This document shows positions 24,255-31,758 of a stretch of 64,000 nucleotides of DNA, in pieces. The notes under the pieces are model-generated. The model ran no database searches and was not told the origin of the DNA. It was given only the letters and a program-made list of their open reading frames with translations. The stretch covers positions 372,001-436,000 of the forward strand of contig JBJKYB010000002.1 in NCBI GenBank assembly GCA_045561235.1. Reading direction: 5' to 3'. Made by a program: the position numbers and the translations under genes. This DNA is from GCA-2705445 sp002705445 (GTDB lineage Bacteria > Pseudomonadota > Gammaproteobacteria > Poriferisulfidales > GCA-002705445). Positions within the stretch are counted from its first letter, which is position 1. The number at the start of each line of letters is the position of its first letter.

Positions 24255-25532
24255 TTATATTACTTTTACCAATTCATCCCAATTAGTTGTATACCTTGGC
24301 GTTCTATTTTCACATCGTCGTGCCCATGGATGATCAATCCCCTGTGCTGCAAAACGAATCGTATCTTGGCCCATGGTGGTATTCATCGTATCAATCGTTT
24401 TCATCAAATCACTGCGTGCTTGAGTTTCTTCTGAATCAAACATTTCCATTTGTTTGTATGATGCAGGCACTATATCAAGCAACATAATACCTGCCTTATG
24501 GTACTTGTAACCTTTAGAATAAATTTGCTCTAAACTTTTACGGACTGCTTGAATTATATAAGTTGTGTCGTCACTGGGCTCCATAAATCCATACGTAATC
24601 CCATTATTGTACTGTGGGTCCTGACGGCGAAATGGGTTCGTTCTTAAATAAACATAAATACCTTGTGCTTTACTTTTTTGTAGACGCAACTTATGGCAAG
24701 CTCGTGTTGTGTAATTAGCTACTGCGCTCATTAATTCTTTTTTATCAGTCACTAGTTTTCCAAAAGATTTAGAAGAAGTAATATTTTTTTTGGCAATGAC
24801 TTCTTCTAGCTCTAAACAATTTACTCCTCTTAATTCTCGTACAATACGTTCACCAACTACTGTGAAATGCTTCCGCGCCCAAACAATATCAACATCTCTT
24901 AACTTCAATGCTGTGTTAATCCCCATCTCATTTAATCTTTTTGATAGTTGGCGTCCAACTCCCCATAAATCGCCTACAGGAAAATTAGCCAATACTTTAG
25001 TTTGTGTTGTTTTTTTACAAATATTAAAGACGCCGGCCTGCGTATGTTTTTTCGCCACATGGTTAGCAACTTTGGCCAAAGTTTTATTTGGCGCTATCCC
25101 AATTGAAACTGGAATTCCTGTCCACTGCTTAACCGTTTTTCTAATCTCTAATGAATACTTATCTAAATCTAGTCTTCTAAATTCTTCTAAGCGTAAAAAA
25201 GCTTCGTCAATCGAATACACTTCCATAGCAGGTGTGAATTGACGTAATGTTGTCATGACACGCTGTGACATGTCTCCATACAATTGATAATTGGAAGATA
25301 AAATAACTGCTTTTTTTTGCTCTAATAACTTTTTATATTGAAACATAGGTGCGCCCATCGGAATACCAAGCGCTTTTATTTCGTTAGAGCGTGCAACAAT
25401 ACATCCGTCATTATTAGATAAAACTGCCATAGGTTTTTTTTCTAATGCTGGATTGAAAACTCGTTCACAAGAACAATAAAAGTTATTACAGTCAACTAAG
25501 GCATAAATAGGATCTGGCTGCAGTGATGACAT
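24255..25532 (-). CDS. umuC: DNA polymerase V catalytic subunit UmuC
   Basis: Y-family translesion polymerase of 425 residues: YALVDCNNFYCSCERVFNP with the first catalytic Asp, NNDGCIVARSNEIKALGIPM, YSIDEAFL with the second acidic pair, and PVSIGIAPNKTLAKVANHVA. The C-terminal region has the DUF4113 domain usual for UmuC. It begins 3 bp after umuD. Base composition by eye is about 40-47 % G+C in several lines, richer than neighbours at 25-33 %, in keeping with horizontal acquisition. Confidence 0.96.
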   Translation of the reverse strand: MSSLQPDPIYALVDCNNFYCSCERVFNPALEKKPMAVLSNNDGCIVARSNEIKALGIPMGAPMFQYKKLLEQKKAVILSSNYQLYGDMSQRVMTTLRQFTPAMEVYSIDEAFLRLEEFRRLDLDKYSLEIRKTVKQWTGIPVSIGIAPNKTLAKVANHVAKKHTQAGVFNICKKTTQTKVLANFPVGDLWGVGRQLSKRLNEMGINTALKLRDVDIVWARKHFTVVGERIVRELRGVNCLELEEVIAKKNITSSKSFGKLVTDKKELMSAVANYTTRACHKLRLQKSKAQGIYVYLRTNPFRRQDPQYNNGITYGFMEPSDDTTYIIQAVRKSLEQIYSKGYKYHKAGIMLLDIVPASYKQMEMFDSEETQARSDLMKTIDTMNTTMGQDTIRFAAQGIDHPWARRCENRTPRYTTNWDELVKVI

Positions 25533-25535
25533 AGG

Positions 25536-26075
25536 CTAAACCGCATGCACTACATTTGTGACAACACCCCAAATATGAACTTCATCTTCTTCACTTACTA
25601 GAATAGGTTCAAAGGCATCATTTTCAGGAGCTAAATAAACTTTACCATCTTTTTTCACGTAACGTTTAACAGTTAGTTCATGTTGAATAGCAGCAATTAC
25701 AATTTTTCCAACTTGTGGTTCAAGACTTCGATCTACTACTAATAAGTCACCATCATGAATGCCTGCATTAATCATAGATTCGCCAGAAACGCGGACAAAA
25801 AAAGTAGCGCTTGGTGTTTTAATTAAATGAGTATTTAAATCAAGCTTGGTATCCATAAAATCATCTGCTGGCGACGGGAAACCAGCAGCAACTTTTGAAG
25901 CAAATAATGGTAGCGCATATTCGACTGCATTTTGCGACTCTATAAAATCTCTCACTTCCACAATCATGTGTTCTGGAACACGGATTGCTTTGGTGGGAAC
26001 ACCATACAAACTCTTACGACCAGCACCTGGCCTTTTGCCCCCATGTTTTGTAGTTTTATTTTTGATTACGTACAT
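25536..26075 (-). CDS. umuD: UmuD, self-cleaving partner of UmuC, with N-terminal basic extension
   Basis: I start this gene at ATG 26075 (179 aa). The open frame runs further upstream to 26228, but that part is hydrophobic, not conserved, and would overlap the start of the divergent glyoxalase gene. Residues 62-71 (VAAGFPSPAD) hold the Ala-Gly cleavage site, Ser100 (GESM) and Lys137 (TVKRY) are the catalytic dyad, 37 residues apart as in E. coli UmuD (S60/K97). An N-terminal extension of about 40 residues contains HGGKRPGAGRKSLYGVPTKA, seen in some UmuD/LexA-like proteins and possibly DNA-binding. Confidence 0.9.
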   Translation of the reverse strand: MYVIKNKTTKHGGKRPGAGRKSLYGVPTKAIRVPEHMIVEVRDFIESQNAVEYALPLFASKVAAGFPSPADDFMDTKLDLNTHLIKTPSATFFVRVSGESMINAGIHDGDLLVVDRSLEPQVGKIVIAAIQHELTVKRYVKKDGKVYLAPENDAFEPILVSEEDEVHIWGVVTNVVHAV

Positions 26076-26081
26076 AATCAA

Positions 26082-26110
26082 AAAATACCCTAACTCATCT
26101 GTAAAGTCAA
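26082..26110 (-). promoter_or_regulatory. Candidate umuD promoter giving a leaderless mRNA
   Basis: On the minus strand TTGACT (26110-26105) and TATTTT (26087-26082) are 17 bp apart. The -10 ends six bases before the umuD ATG, so transcription would begin at about the start codon. No ribosome-binding site precedes the ATG, which fits. The region is flanked by CTGT and ACAG, but at 15 bp spacing rather than the 8 of a LexA box. Confidence 0.4.
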
Positions 26111-26207
26111 ATAAAATACAGTTATAAAATACTAAAATTACATGTATCTTGTCATCAATTTGAAAAATAAATAAGTTATTATACTTTTTTAAATTTAGGA
26201 GAAAGAA

Positions 26208-26654
26208 ATGGCGAAAATGCATATACATGTCTCGGTAGACAATTTACAAAAATCTATCCAATTCTATACTGCCCTATTTAATTGTGATCCATCAAAACAA
26301 AAAGCTGATTATGCAAAATGGGAGATTAGTAATCCAAATATTAATCTAGCAATTTCCGAACGTGGGTCAAAACCCGGCATTGATCATTTGGGCTTACAGG
26401 CTGAAAATGAGGAAGAAATGACTCAGATTAGAGATCGTATAAAAAGTGCAGATTTAGATACATTTAATGAAGGTGAAACAACCTGTTGTTACGCTTACTC
26501 AGATAAAACATGGTTACAAGATCCAAATGGTTTACCGTGGGAAACATATTACACCATGGATGATGTTGCTTTTTTCAATGAATCACCAAGTGAAGAAACT
26601 GGTGTTTGTTGTGCGCCCAATATGGAAAAAGAGGAAGAAAAATCCTGCTGTTAA
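26208..26654 (+). CDS. ArsI/CadI-family glyoxalase-fold metalloprotein
   Basis: 148 residues of the vicinal oxygen chelate fold. Candidate metal ligands are His5 or His7 (MHIHVSV), His60 (GIDHLGL) and Glu112 (WETYY), and a vicinal cysteine pair Cys93-Cys94 (TTCCYA) lies where ArsI organoarsenical lyases bind trivalent arsenic. Family members cleave the C-As bond of methylarsenite or are cadmium-induced. The C-terminal tail adds two more Cys pairs (VCCAPN and KSCC at the end). AGGAG precedes the ATG. Its neighbours here are a cupin and umuD rather than an ars operon. Confidence 0.85.
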   Translation: MAKMHIHVSVDNLQKSIQFYTALFNCDPSKQKADYAKWEISNPNINLAISERGSKPGIDHLGLQAENEEEMTQIRDRIKSADLDTFNEGETTCCYAYSDKTWLQDPNGLPWETYYTMDDVAFFNESPSEETGVCCAPNMEKEEEKSCC

Positions 26655-27307
26655 TACATGTGCCCTGTCTTAACAAAAATGAGTGCACCTTCCTCTTTCG
26701 TAAAAGGTGTATGCTTACTTAAATGTGGACTCCGTAACCATGAGCCTTTTGGGTAAGTGCCAAACTCATCATAAAATGTACCCTCTAAAACTAAAATTTC
26801 TTCACCACCCCAATGCTGATGAGGATTAAATACAGTATTAGGAGCCCATTTAACCAGAGCAGCATGCTCCGTATTAAAATGATGTAATGGCATAACTGAT
26901 AAACCGTCAACTAATCCTGGAAGCCAAGGCTCTTTATTTGTATCAATTTTTATTTGCTCCTGGTCATCATTTTGAAACTGGCGTAATTTTACAAATAATT
27001 TACAACCAGAATCACTAAAAGGGTTATGTGCTGAACCCTGTGGATTTCTAACATAAGTACCTTTAGGATAAGATCCAAATTCATCAGAAAAAGTTCCTTC
27101 TAAAACAATAAATTCTTCACCGCCATCATGGATATGTTTATCAAATTTACTGCCTGGAGCAAAGCGAACAATTGAAGTAGCAACTGCAGACTCTCCACCG
27201 TCGTCTCTTTCTAGATACAAACGTTCAACTCCATCTGATGGTGATTTATGCCAAGTTTCTTTTTCAGAATCTATTGCTATGCGTTTTGTAAAGTCTTGAT
27301 TAACCAT
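26651..27307 (-). CDS. Double-cupin protein, ChrR-like
   Basis: 218 residues made of two cupin domains. Each has the metal-binding pattern GxxxxxHxHxxxxE...G: KHIHDGGEEFIVLEG (first half, about 57-71) and NPHQHWGGEEILVLEG (second half, about 160-175). The duplicated GTFxDEFGxYPKGxxxRxP follows each. The domains match the C-terminal cupin of ChrR anti-sigma factors, but the N-terminal zinc-binding anti-sigma part is absent, so this is a free metal-dependent enzyme or sensor of unknown substrate. It overlaps tsaD by 8 bp and the convergent ArsI-like gene by 4 bp. Confidence 0.85.
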   Translation of the reverse strand: MVNQDFTKRIAIDSEKETWHKSPSDGVERLYLERDDGGESAVATSIVRFAPGSKFDKHIHDGGEEFIVLEGTFSDEFGSYPKGTYVRNPQGSAHNPFSDSGCKLFVKLRQFQNDDQEQIKIDTNKEPWLPGLVDGLSVMPLHHFNTEHAALVKWAPNTVFNPHQHWGGEEILVLEGTFYDEFGTYPKGSWLRSPHLSKHTPFTKEEGALIFVKTGHMY

Positions 27308-28322
27308 TAAGATATTTATTTAATTGGTCTAATGGCCATCTTGGTTTTACCTCACCATTGAGATCATATATTTGCCCAGCCTGATATTTCTTAAAACCAG
27401 CATAAGCAATCATTGCGCCATTATCCGTACAGAATTTTTTAGTAGGATAGTACGCTTTCGTATTAATAGAATTCGCAAAATCAGTAATTTTTTCTCTTAT
27501 AAATTGATTAGCGCTTACACCACCAGATATTACAATAGCAGAATATCCTTTTTCACTGTGCGCGCGTTTTAGTTTTCCAATCAAACAATCTATCACTGCG
27601 TTTTGTAGTTCTAAAGAAATATTTTTTTGTACTTCTTCAGTTTTTTCTGATGCTTTCCATGTAAGCATGATGTGAGTTTTCAAACCACTAAAACTAAAAT
27701 CACAATTAGGTTTATTTAAAATTGGTCTTGGAAATTTATAGCTGCCTTCCTTGCCTTGCTTTGCTAATTTTTCGATTAATGGGCCGCCTGGATAATCTAA
27801 GCCCATCAGTTTTGCACTTTTATCAAATGCTTCACCAATTGCATCATCTAAAGTTTCTCCCATAATTTCATATTCGCCAATATTTCTTGCATCCACAATC
27901 ATAGTGTGGCCCCCAGATATTAATAAACCAAAAAAAGGAAACGATAGCTCAGGATATTCCATAAATGGTGCCAATAAATGTGCCTCAATATGATTGACTG
28001 AAATAATCGGTTTGTCTGTAATGTAAGCTAAGCTTCTTGCAAAAGTTGAACCAACCAATAAACAGCCTTTCAAGCCTGGGCCGGCAGTGTAAGCGATTAG
28101 GTCGATGTCATCTAATGATTTGTCTGTATTCTTAAGTAGGTTCTGTAAGAGAGGTAATACTCGGTCAGCATGGTCCCTTGAAGCCAACTCTGGAACTACA
28201 CCGCCATAATCTTGATGAATGTCAATTTGACTGAAAAGCTCATCAGCCAATAATCCTTTTTCCGAGTCATACAGTGCCAAACCGGTCTCATCACATGAGG
28301 TTTCTATGCCTAAAACCAGCAT
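27300..28322 (-). CDS. tsaD: tRNA N6-threonylcarbamoyladenosine transferase TsaD
   Basis: Transfers threonylcarbamoyl to A37 of ANN-decoding tRNAs. The 340 residues show the N-terminal GIETSCDETGLALYD, the metal site HIEAH (111-115), GGHTMIVDA and SGGVSANQFIREKI. It is divergent from rpsU, a conserved gammaproteobacterial arrangement. The TsaC partner is encoded near the other end of the window (63153-63731). Confidence 0.97.
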   Translation of the reverse strand: MLVLGIETSCDETGLALYDSEKGLLADELFSQIDIHQDYGGVVPELASRDHADRVLPLLQNLLKNTDKSLDDIDLIAYTAGPGLKGCLLVGSTFARSLAYITDKPIISVNHIEAHLLAPFMEYPELSFPFFGLLISGGHTMIVDARNIGEYEIMGETLDDAIGEAFDKSAKLMGLDYPGGPLIEKLAKQGKEGSYKFPRPILNKPNCDFSFSGLKTHIMLTWKASEKTEEVQKNISLELQNAVIDCLIGKLKRAHSEKGYSAIVISGGVSANQFIREKITDFANSINTKAYYPTKKFCTDNGAMIAYAGFKKYQAGQIYDLNGEVKPRWPLDQLNKYLNG

Positions 28323-28341
28323 ATTATACGACTACTTTGTT

Positions 28342-28369
28342 TTGATTTTTCTTCATACAACTGTATAAT
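28342..28369 (+). promoter_or_regulatory. Sigma-70 promoter for rpsU-yqeY
   Basis: TTGATT (28342-28347) and TATAAT (28364-28369), spacer 16 bp. The leader would be short (about 24 nt) with AAAGGT as ribosome-binding site before rpsU. It lies in the 76-bp divergent gap to tsaD. Confidence 0.65.
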
Positions 28370-28398
28370 CACTCCACTCAAATAATTAAAGGTAAATT

Positions 28399-28617
28399 AT
28401 GCCAAGTATTAAAGTAAAAGAAAACGAGCCATTTGATATTGCCATCAGAAGATTTAGACGTGCATGTGAAAAGGCTGGAGTTTTAACTGAAATTAGAAAA
28501 AGAGAATTTTACGAAAAACCAACCTCCGTTAGAAAAAGAAAAGCAGCAGCAGCTGTGAAAAGAGTTCATAAGAGAACAAATAGAACTGCAACTGGAAGAA
28601 GAATTAAACTTTATTAA
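28399..28617 (+). CDS. rpsU: Ribosomal protein S21 (bS21)
   Basis: 72-residue, very basic small-subunit protein: MPSIKVKENEPFDIAIRRFR, CEKAGVLTEIRKREFYEKPT and the Arg/Lys tail. It is the first gene of what in E. coli is the macromolecular synthesis operon (rpsU-dnaG-rpoD). Here it is followed directly by yqeY, sharing TAATG. Confidence 0.97.
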   Translation: MPSIKVKENEPFDIAIRRFRRACEKAGVLTEIRKREFYEKPTSVRKRKAAAAVKRVHKRTNRTATGRRIKLY

Positions 28618-29084
28618 TGTCTACCCCTCAAGAAACTAATTCACCTCTTAAAAATAAAATTACTGAAGATATGAAATCTTCAATGAAAAGTGGTGACAAA
28701 AAAAGACTAGCGGCCGTTAAATTAATCCTTGCTGCAATTTTGGATAAAGAAGTTGAAACAAGAAAAAGTCTTACCGATGAAATTATTTTTGAAATTCTAA
28801 AAAAACTTTCTAAAAAAAGTAAAGAGTCTCTTACTCATTATAAAGAAGCAAACAGAACTGATCTTGCTGAGCAAGAAGAATTTGAATTATCTGTTTTTAA
28901 AGAATATCTACCAGAAGACATGACTCAAGAAGAAGTTGAAAAAATGATTGAAGATATTATCAAAGAAAAGTCTATTCAAGAAATGAGCCAAATTGGGCAA
29001 GTTATGGGTGAGCTTAAAAAACGTTCTAATAATCGTGCCGATATGGGATTTGCAAGTAAGTTTGTTAAACAAAAACTGTCATAA
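28617..29084 (+). CDS. yqeY: GatB/YqeY domain protein
   Basis: 155 residues, predominantly helical, with KITEDMKSSMKSGDKKRLA at the N-terminus, EEFELSVFKEYLPEDMTQEE in the middle and MGELKKRSNNRADMGFASKF near the end, all typical of YqeY. The domain is related to the tRNA-binding tail of GatB. Its role is not established, but it is commonly encoded between rpsU and dnaG in proteobacteria. Here dnaG is 12.6 kb away. Confidence 0.93.
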   Translation: MSTPQETNSPLKNKITEDMKSSMKSGDKKRLAAVKLILAAILDKEVETRKSLTDEIIFEILKKLSKKSKESLTHYKEANRTDLAEQEEFELSVFKEYLPEDMTQEEVEKMIEDIIKEKSIQEMSQIGQVMGELKKRSNNRADMGFASKFVKQKLS

Positions 29085-29126
29085 AACTATATAAGTTATT
29101 TTCAAGGCATTTATAGCCCATTCCTA

Positions 29127-29155
29127 TTGAATGCTTAAGCTGTTAGTCCTATAAT
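29127..29155 (+). promoter_or_regulatory. Sigma-70 promoter of the gltD riboswitch transcript
   Basis: TTGAAT (29127-29132) and TATAAT (29150-29155) with a 17-bp spacer, about 20 nt before the aptamer. Identical hexamers with the same spacing occur before the gltB leader (37024-37052). Confidence 0.75.
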
Positions 29156-29174
29156 CAAATTAGTAATAGAATAC

Positions 29175-29225
29175 ACGTTCATCCTTGATTAAGGACGGAA
29201 GTAGGCCAAAAGCCGAAGGAACGCA
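29175..29225 (+). ncRNA. Glutamine riboswitch aptamer (glnA RNA motif), copy 1
   Basis: The sequence contains the conserved blocks of the glnA/glutamine riboswitch: CGTTCATCC, GGACGGAAGTAGG and CCGAAGGAACGC. P1 is CGTTC (29176-29180) with GAACG (29219-29223). P2 is TCCTT/AAGGA with a GATT loop. P3 is GGC/GCC around CAAAA. It lies in the 215-bp gap before gltD. The family is known as a glutamine-binding aptamer, best described from cyanobacteria and marine metagenomes. Copy 2 precedes gltB with the same core. Ligand is inferred from the motif. Confidence 0.9.
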
Positions 29226-29268
29226 CCAAACTTTTTCTAGAGTTTGGTGAGATAATATCAAACTCTAG
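29225..29268 (+). promoter_or_regulatory. Expression platform of the gltD riboswitch: two competing hairpins
   Basis: Three strands follow the aptamer. ACCAAACT (29225-29232) can pair with AGTTTGGT (29241-29248), giving an 8-bp hairpin. CTAGAGTTTG (29237-29246) can pair with CAAACTCTAG (29259-29268), a perfect 10-bp stem. Both use the middle strand, so only one can form. After the second stem the run TTTTATTT is only partly U-rich, so termination is possible but weak. The start codon is 31 nt further on. Confidence 0.7.
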
Positions 29269-29299
29269 TAAGTTTTATTTATATGGGCTTAGTACGAGT

Positions 29300-30691
29300 A
29301 TGAAAAACGCGATGCAATTTTTAGATATTAAAAGGGAAGATCCTGCTGTTGAAAAAGCAGAAGTTAGGATCTATACCTTTGATGAAATATACTCGAACTT
29401 CCCTGCTGATAAGGCATCAGAGCAAGCTGGTCGATGTCTAAATTGTGGAAATCCATATTGTGAATGGAAATGTCCTGTTCATAATTACATTCCGACTTGG
29501 TTAGACCTTATTCGTGATGGAAAAATTATTGAGGCTGCAGAAATGTCGCATAAAACAAATTCACTTCCTGAAATTTGCGGAAGAATTTGTCCTCAAGACA
29601 GATTGTGTGAGGGTGCTTGTACTCTTGAAGATGGTTTTGGGGCGGTCACTATTGGCTCGATAGAAAAATATATTACTGATGAAGCTTTTCGTCTCGGCTG
29701 GAAACCTGATATGTCTGAGGTCACAAAAACAGATAAATCAGTTGCGATTATTGGCGCTGGCCCTGCCGGTTTAGCATGCGCTGACGTACTTACCAGAAAT
29801 GGTGTTAAGGCAAAAATATACGATAAATATTCAAGGATCGGTGGGCTTTTAACTTTTGGAATACCACCATTCAAACTTGATAAGGATATTGTTGAAAAAA
29901 GAAAAGAGATCTTAGAAGGCATGGGTGTTGAATTTATCTTGAATACAGAGGTAGGAAAAGATGTAGATTTTCAAGACATATATGATTCACATGACGCGGT
30001 TTTTCTAGGCATGGGCACCTACAAACCAATGAAGGGAAATTTCAAGGGTGAAGATTTAGATGGGGTGCATGAGGCTTTACCTTTTCTAATATCAAATATT
30101 AATAATGAGTTAAAAATAGATACAAATCTCATCACTATGAAAAATAAAAAAGTGGTTATTTTAGGTGGTGGAGATACCGCGATGGACTGCAACAGAACTT
30201 CTATTAGACAAGGAGCTGAAAGTGTAAAATGTGTTTATAGAAGAGATGAAGAAAACATGCCAGGCTCAAAAAAAGAAGTTAAAAATGCAAAAGAAGAAGG
30301 TGTTGAGTTTATGTTTAATTACCAACCAATTGAAATTGTTGGTGAGAAAAAAGTCGAAGGCATAAAAGTTGTTAAAACAAAATTAGGCCCTCCAGATGCA
30401 ATGGGAAGAAAAAATCCAATCATATTAGAGAATTCTGAAAAAATTATTCCTGCCGATAATGTAATTATTGCATTTGGATTCCAACCAAGTCCTGCAGATT
30501 GGTTTAGTAATTATCAAATAGAAACTAAGGATAATGGTCTTTTAAAAGTCGACAATGAGTATTTGTATCAGACCACAAATGATAAAATATTCGCTGGTGG
30601 TGACATGACAAGAGGTTCAGATTTAGTAGTTACCGCTGTGTTTGAAGGCAGAGAAGCTGCTGAAAACATTCTAGACTATCTTGAGATTTAA
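29300..30691 (+). CDS. gltD: Glutamate synthase (NADPH) small subunit
   Basis: 463-residue FAD/[4Fe-4S] subunit that takes electrons from NADPH to the large subunit GltB. Cysteine clusters CLNCGNPYCEWKCP (about 47-60) and CGRICPQDRLCEGAC (about 94-108) are followed by the FAD fold VAIIGAGPAGLACADVL and the NADPH fold VVILGGGDTAMDC. It is separated from gltB by about 6.5 kb, unusual since the two are normally adjacent, and carries its own glutamine-riboswitch-like leader. hemE follows after 2 bp. Confidence 0.96.
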   Translation: MKNAMQFLDIKREDPAVEKAEVRIYTFDEIYSNFPADKASEQAGRCLNCGNPYCEWKCPVHNYIPTWLDLIRDGKIIEAAEMSHKTNSLPEICGRICPQDRLCEGACTLEDGFGAVTIGSIEKYITDEAFRLGWKPDMSEVTKTDKSVAIIGAGPAGLACADVLTRNGVKAKIYDKYSRIGGLLTFGIPPFKLDKDIVEKRKEILEGMGVEFILNTEVGKDVDFQDIYDSHDAVFLGMGTYKPMKGNFKGEDLDGVHEALPFLISNINNELKIDTNLITMKNKKVVILGGGDTAMDCNRTSIRQGAESVKCVYRRDEENMPGSKKEVKNAKEEGVEFMFNYQPIEIVGEKKVEGIKVVKTKLGPPDAMGRKNPIILENSEKIIPADNVIIAFGFQPSPADWFSNYQIETKDNGLLKVDNEYLYQTTNDKIFAGGDMTRGSDLVVTAVFEGREAAENILDYLEI

Positions 30692-30693
30692 AT

Positions 30694-31758
30694 ATGGATT
30701 CAATAAAAAACAGAAGAATTTTGGATGTCCTTGCTGGTAATCCTGTAGACAAGACGCCTGTATGGATAATGCGACAGGCAGGTAGATATTTACCAGAATA
30801 TAAGAAAACAAGGGCTGAAGCTGGGAGCTTTTTAGACTTGTGTAAAACCCCAGAACTTGCCTCTGAAGTGACAGTTCAGCCAATTAGAAGATTTGATTTA
30901 GACGCTGCAATTATTTTTTCAGATATCCTAACAATACCTGATGCTATGGGTCTTGAATTAAAATTTGAAGATAATCGTGGACCTTATTTTGATACTCCTT
31001 TAAATAATTTAGATGATGTTTCATCGCTAACTGATGAAAATAATAGCTCTTTAGAATATGTTGCAGATGCGATTATTCATACAAAAGAAAAATTAAATAA
31101 TGAAGTACCACTCATTGGTTTTTCGGGAAGTCCGTGGACTTTATCAACCTATATGATTGAGGGTGCTGCAACTAAAGAGTTTAGAAAAATTAGATCCATT
31201 GTTTTTAATGATGCAGATATGCTAAATATGTTAACAAAAAAACTTGTAAAATCTATTTCAGAATATCTGATTATGCAAGCCAAAGCTGGGGCAAATATTT
31301 TAATGATATTTGACTCATGGGGCGGATTATTGAATTCAAACAATTACATTGATTTTTCTCTAAATCCAATGAAAGAAATAATAAGTAATTTAAGAAAAGA
31401 CAAAATCACAAAAAATACACCGATAGTCTTATTTACAAAAGGTGGCGGGAATTGGTTAAATGAAATATCAAAATCTGGTTGTAATGCTATTGGCTTAGAC
31501 TGGACAATAGACATAGCAAGTGCCCGAAAAATTGTTGGAGAAAATATTTGTTTACAAGGTAATTTAGACCCTTGTGCGCTACATGGTTCAAAAGAGTCTA
31601 TTCAGAATGCGGCATCAAAAATCATTGATAGCTATGGTTTTGGTCATAAACATATTTTTAATTTAGGACACGGTATCGATCAATTTGTAAATCCAGATAA
31701 TCTTAATGTTCTTATTAAACACGTCAAAGATTATAGTGTTAAATATCATAATCACTAG
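30694..31758 (+). CDS. hemE: Uroporphyrinogen decarboxylase
   Basis: Haem-pathway enzyme converting uroporphyrinogen III to coproporphyrinogen III. The 354 residues have the signature PVWIMRQAGRYLPEY at about 21-35 and FSDILTIPDAMGLEL with the catalytic Asp, and GFSGSPWTLSTYMIEG. It follows gltD by two bases, so part of its expression should depend on the gltD leader. It overlaps the convergent mrcA by 4 bp. hemB and hemF are also in the window. Confidence 0.96.
   Translation: MDSIKNRRILDVLAGNPVDKTPVWIMRQAGRYLPEYKKTRAEAGSFLDLCKTPELASEVTVQPIRRFDLDAAIIFSDILTIPDAMGLELKFEDNRGPYFDTPLNNLDDVSSLTDENNSSLEYVADAIIHTKEKLNNEVPLIGFSGSPWTLSTYMIEGAATKEFRKIRSIVFNDADMLNMLTKKLVKSISEYLIMQAKAGANILMIFDSWGGLLNSNNYIDFSLNPMKEIISNLRKDKITKNTPIVLFTKGGGNWLNEISKSGCNAIGLDWTIDIASARKIVGENICLQGNLDPCALHGSKESIQNAASKIIDSYGFGHKHIFNLGHGIDQFVNPDNLNVLIKHVKDYSVKYHNH

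Noticed and set aside
26101..26123. CTGT...ACAG pair upstream of umuD as a LexA box
   Set aside because: The half-sites are 15 bp apart rather than 8, so it does not fit the known gammaproteobacterial operator.
26076..26228. N-terminal extension of umuD to 26228
   Set aside because: The extra 51 residues are hydrophobic and AT-driven, and would overlap the well-supported start of the divergent ArsI-like gene.
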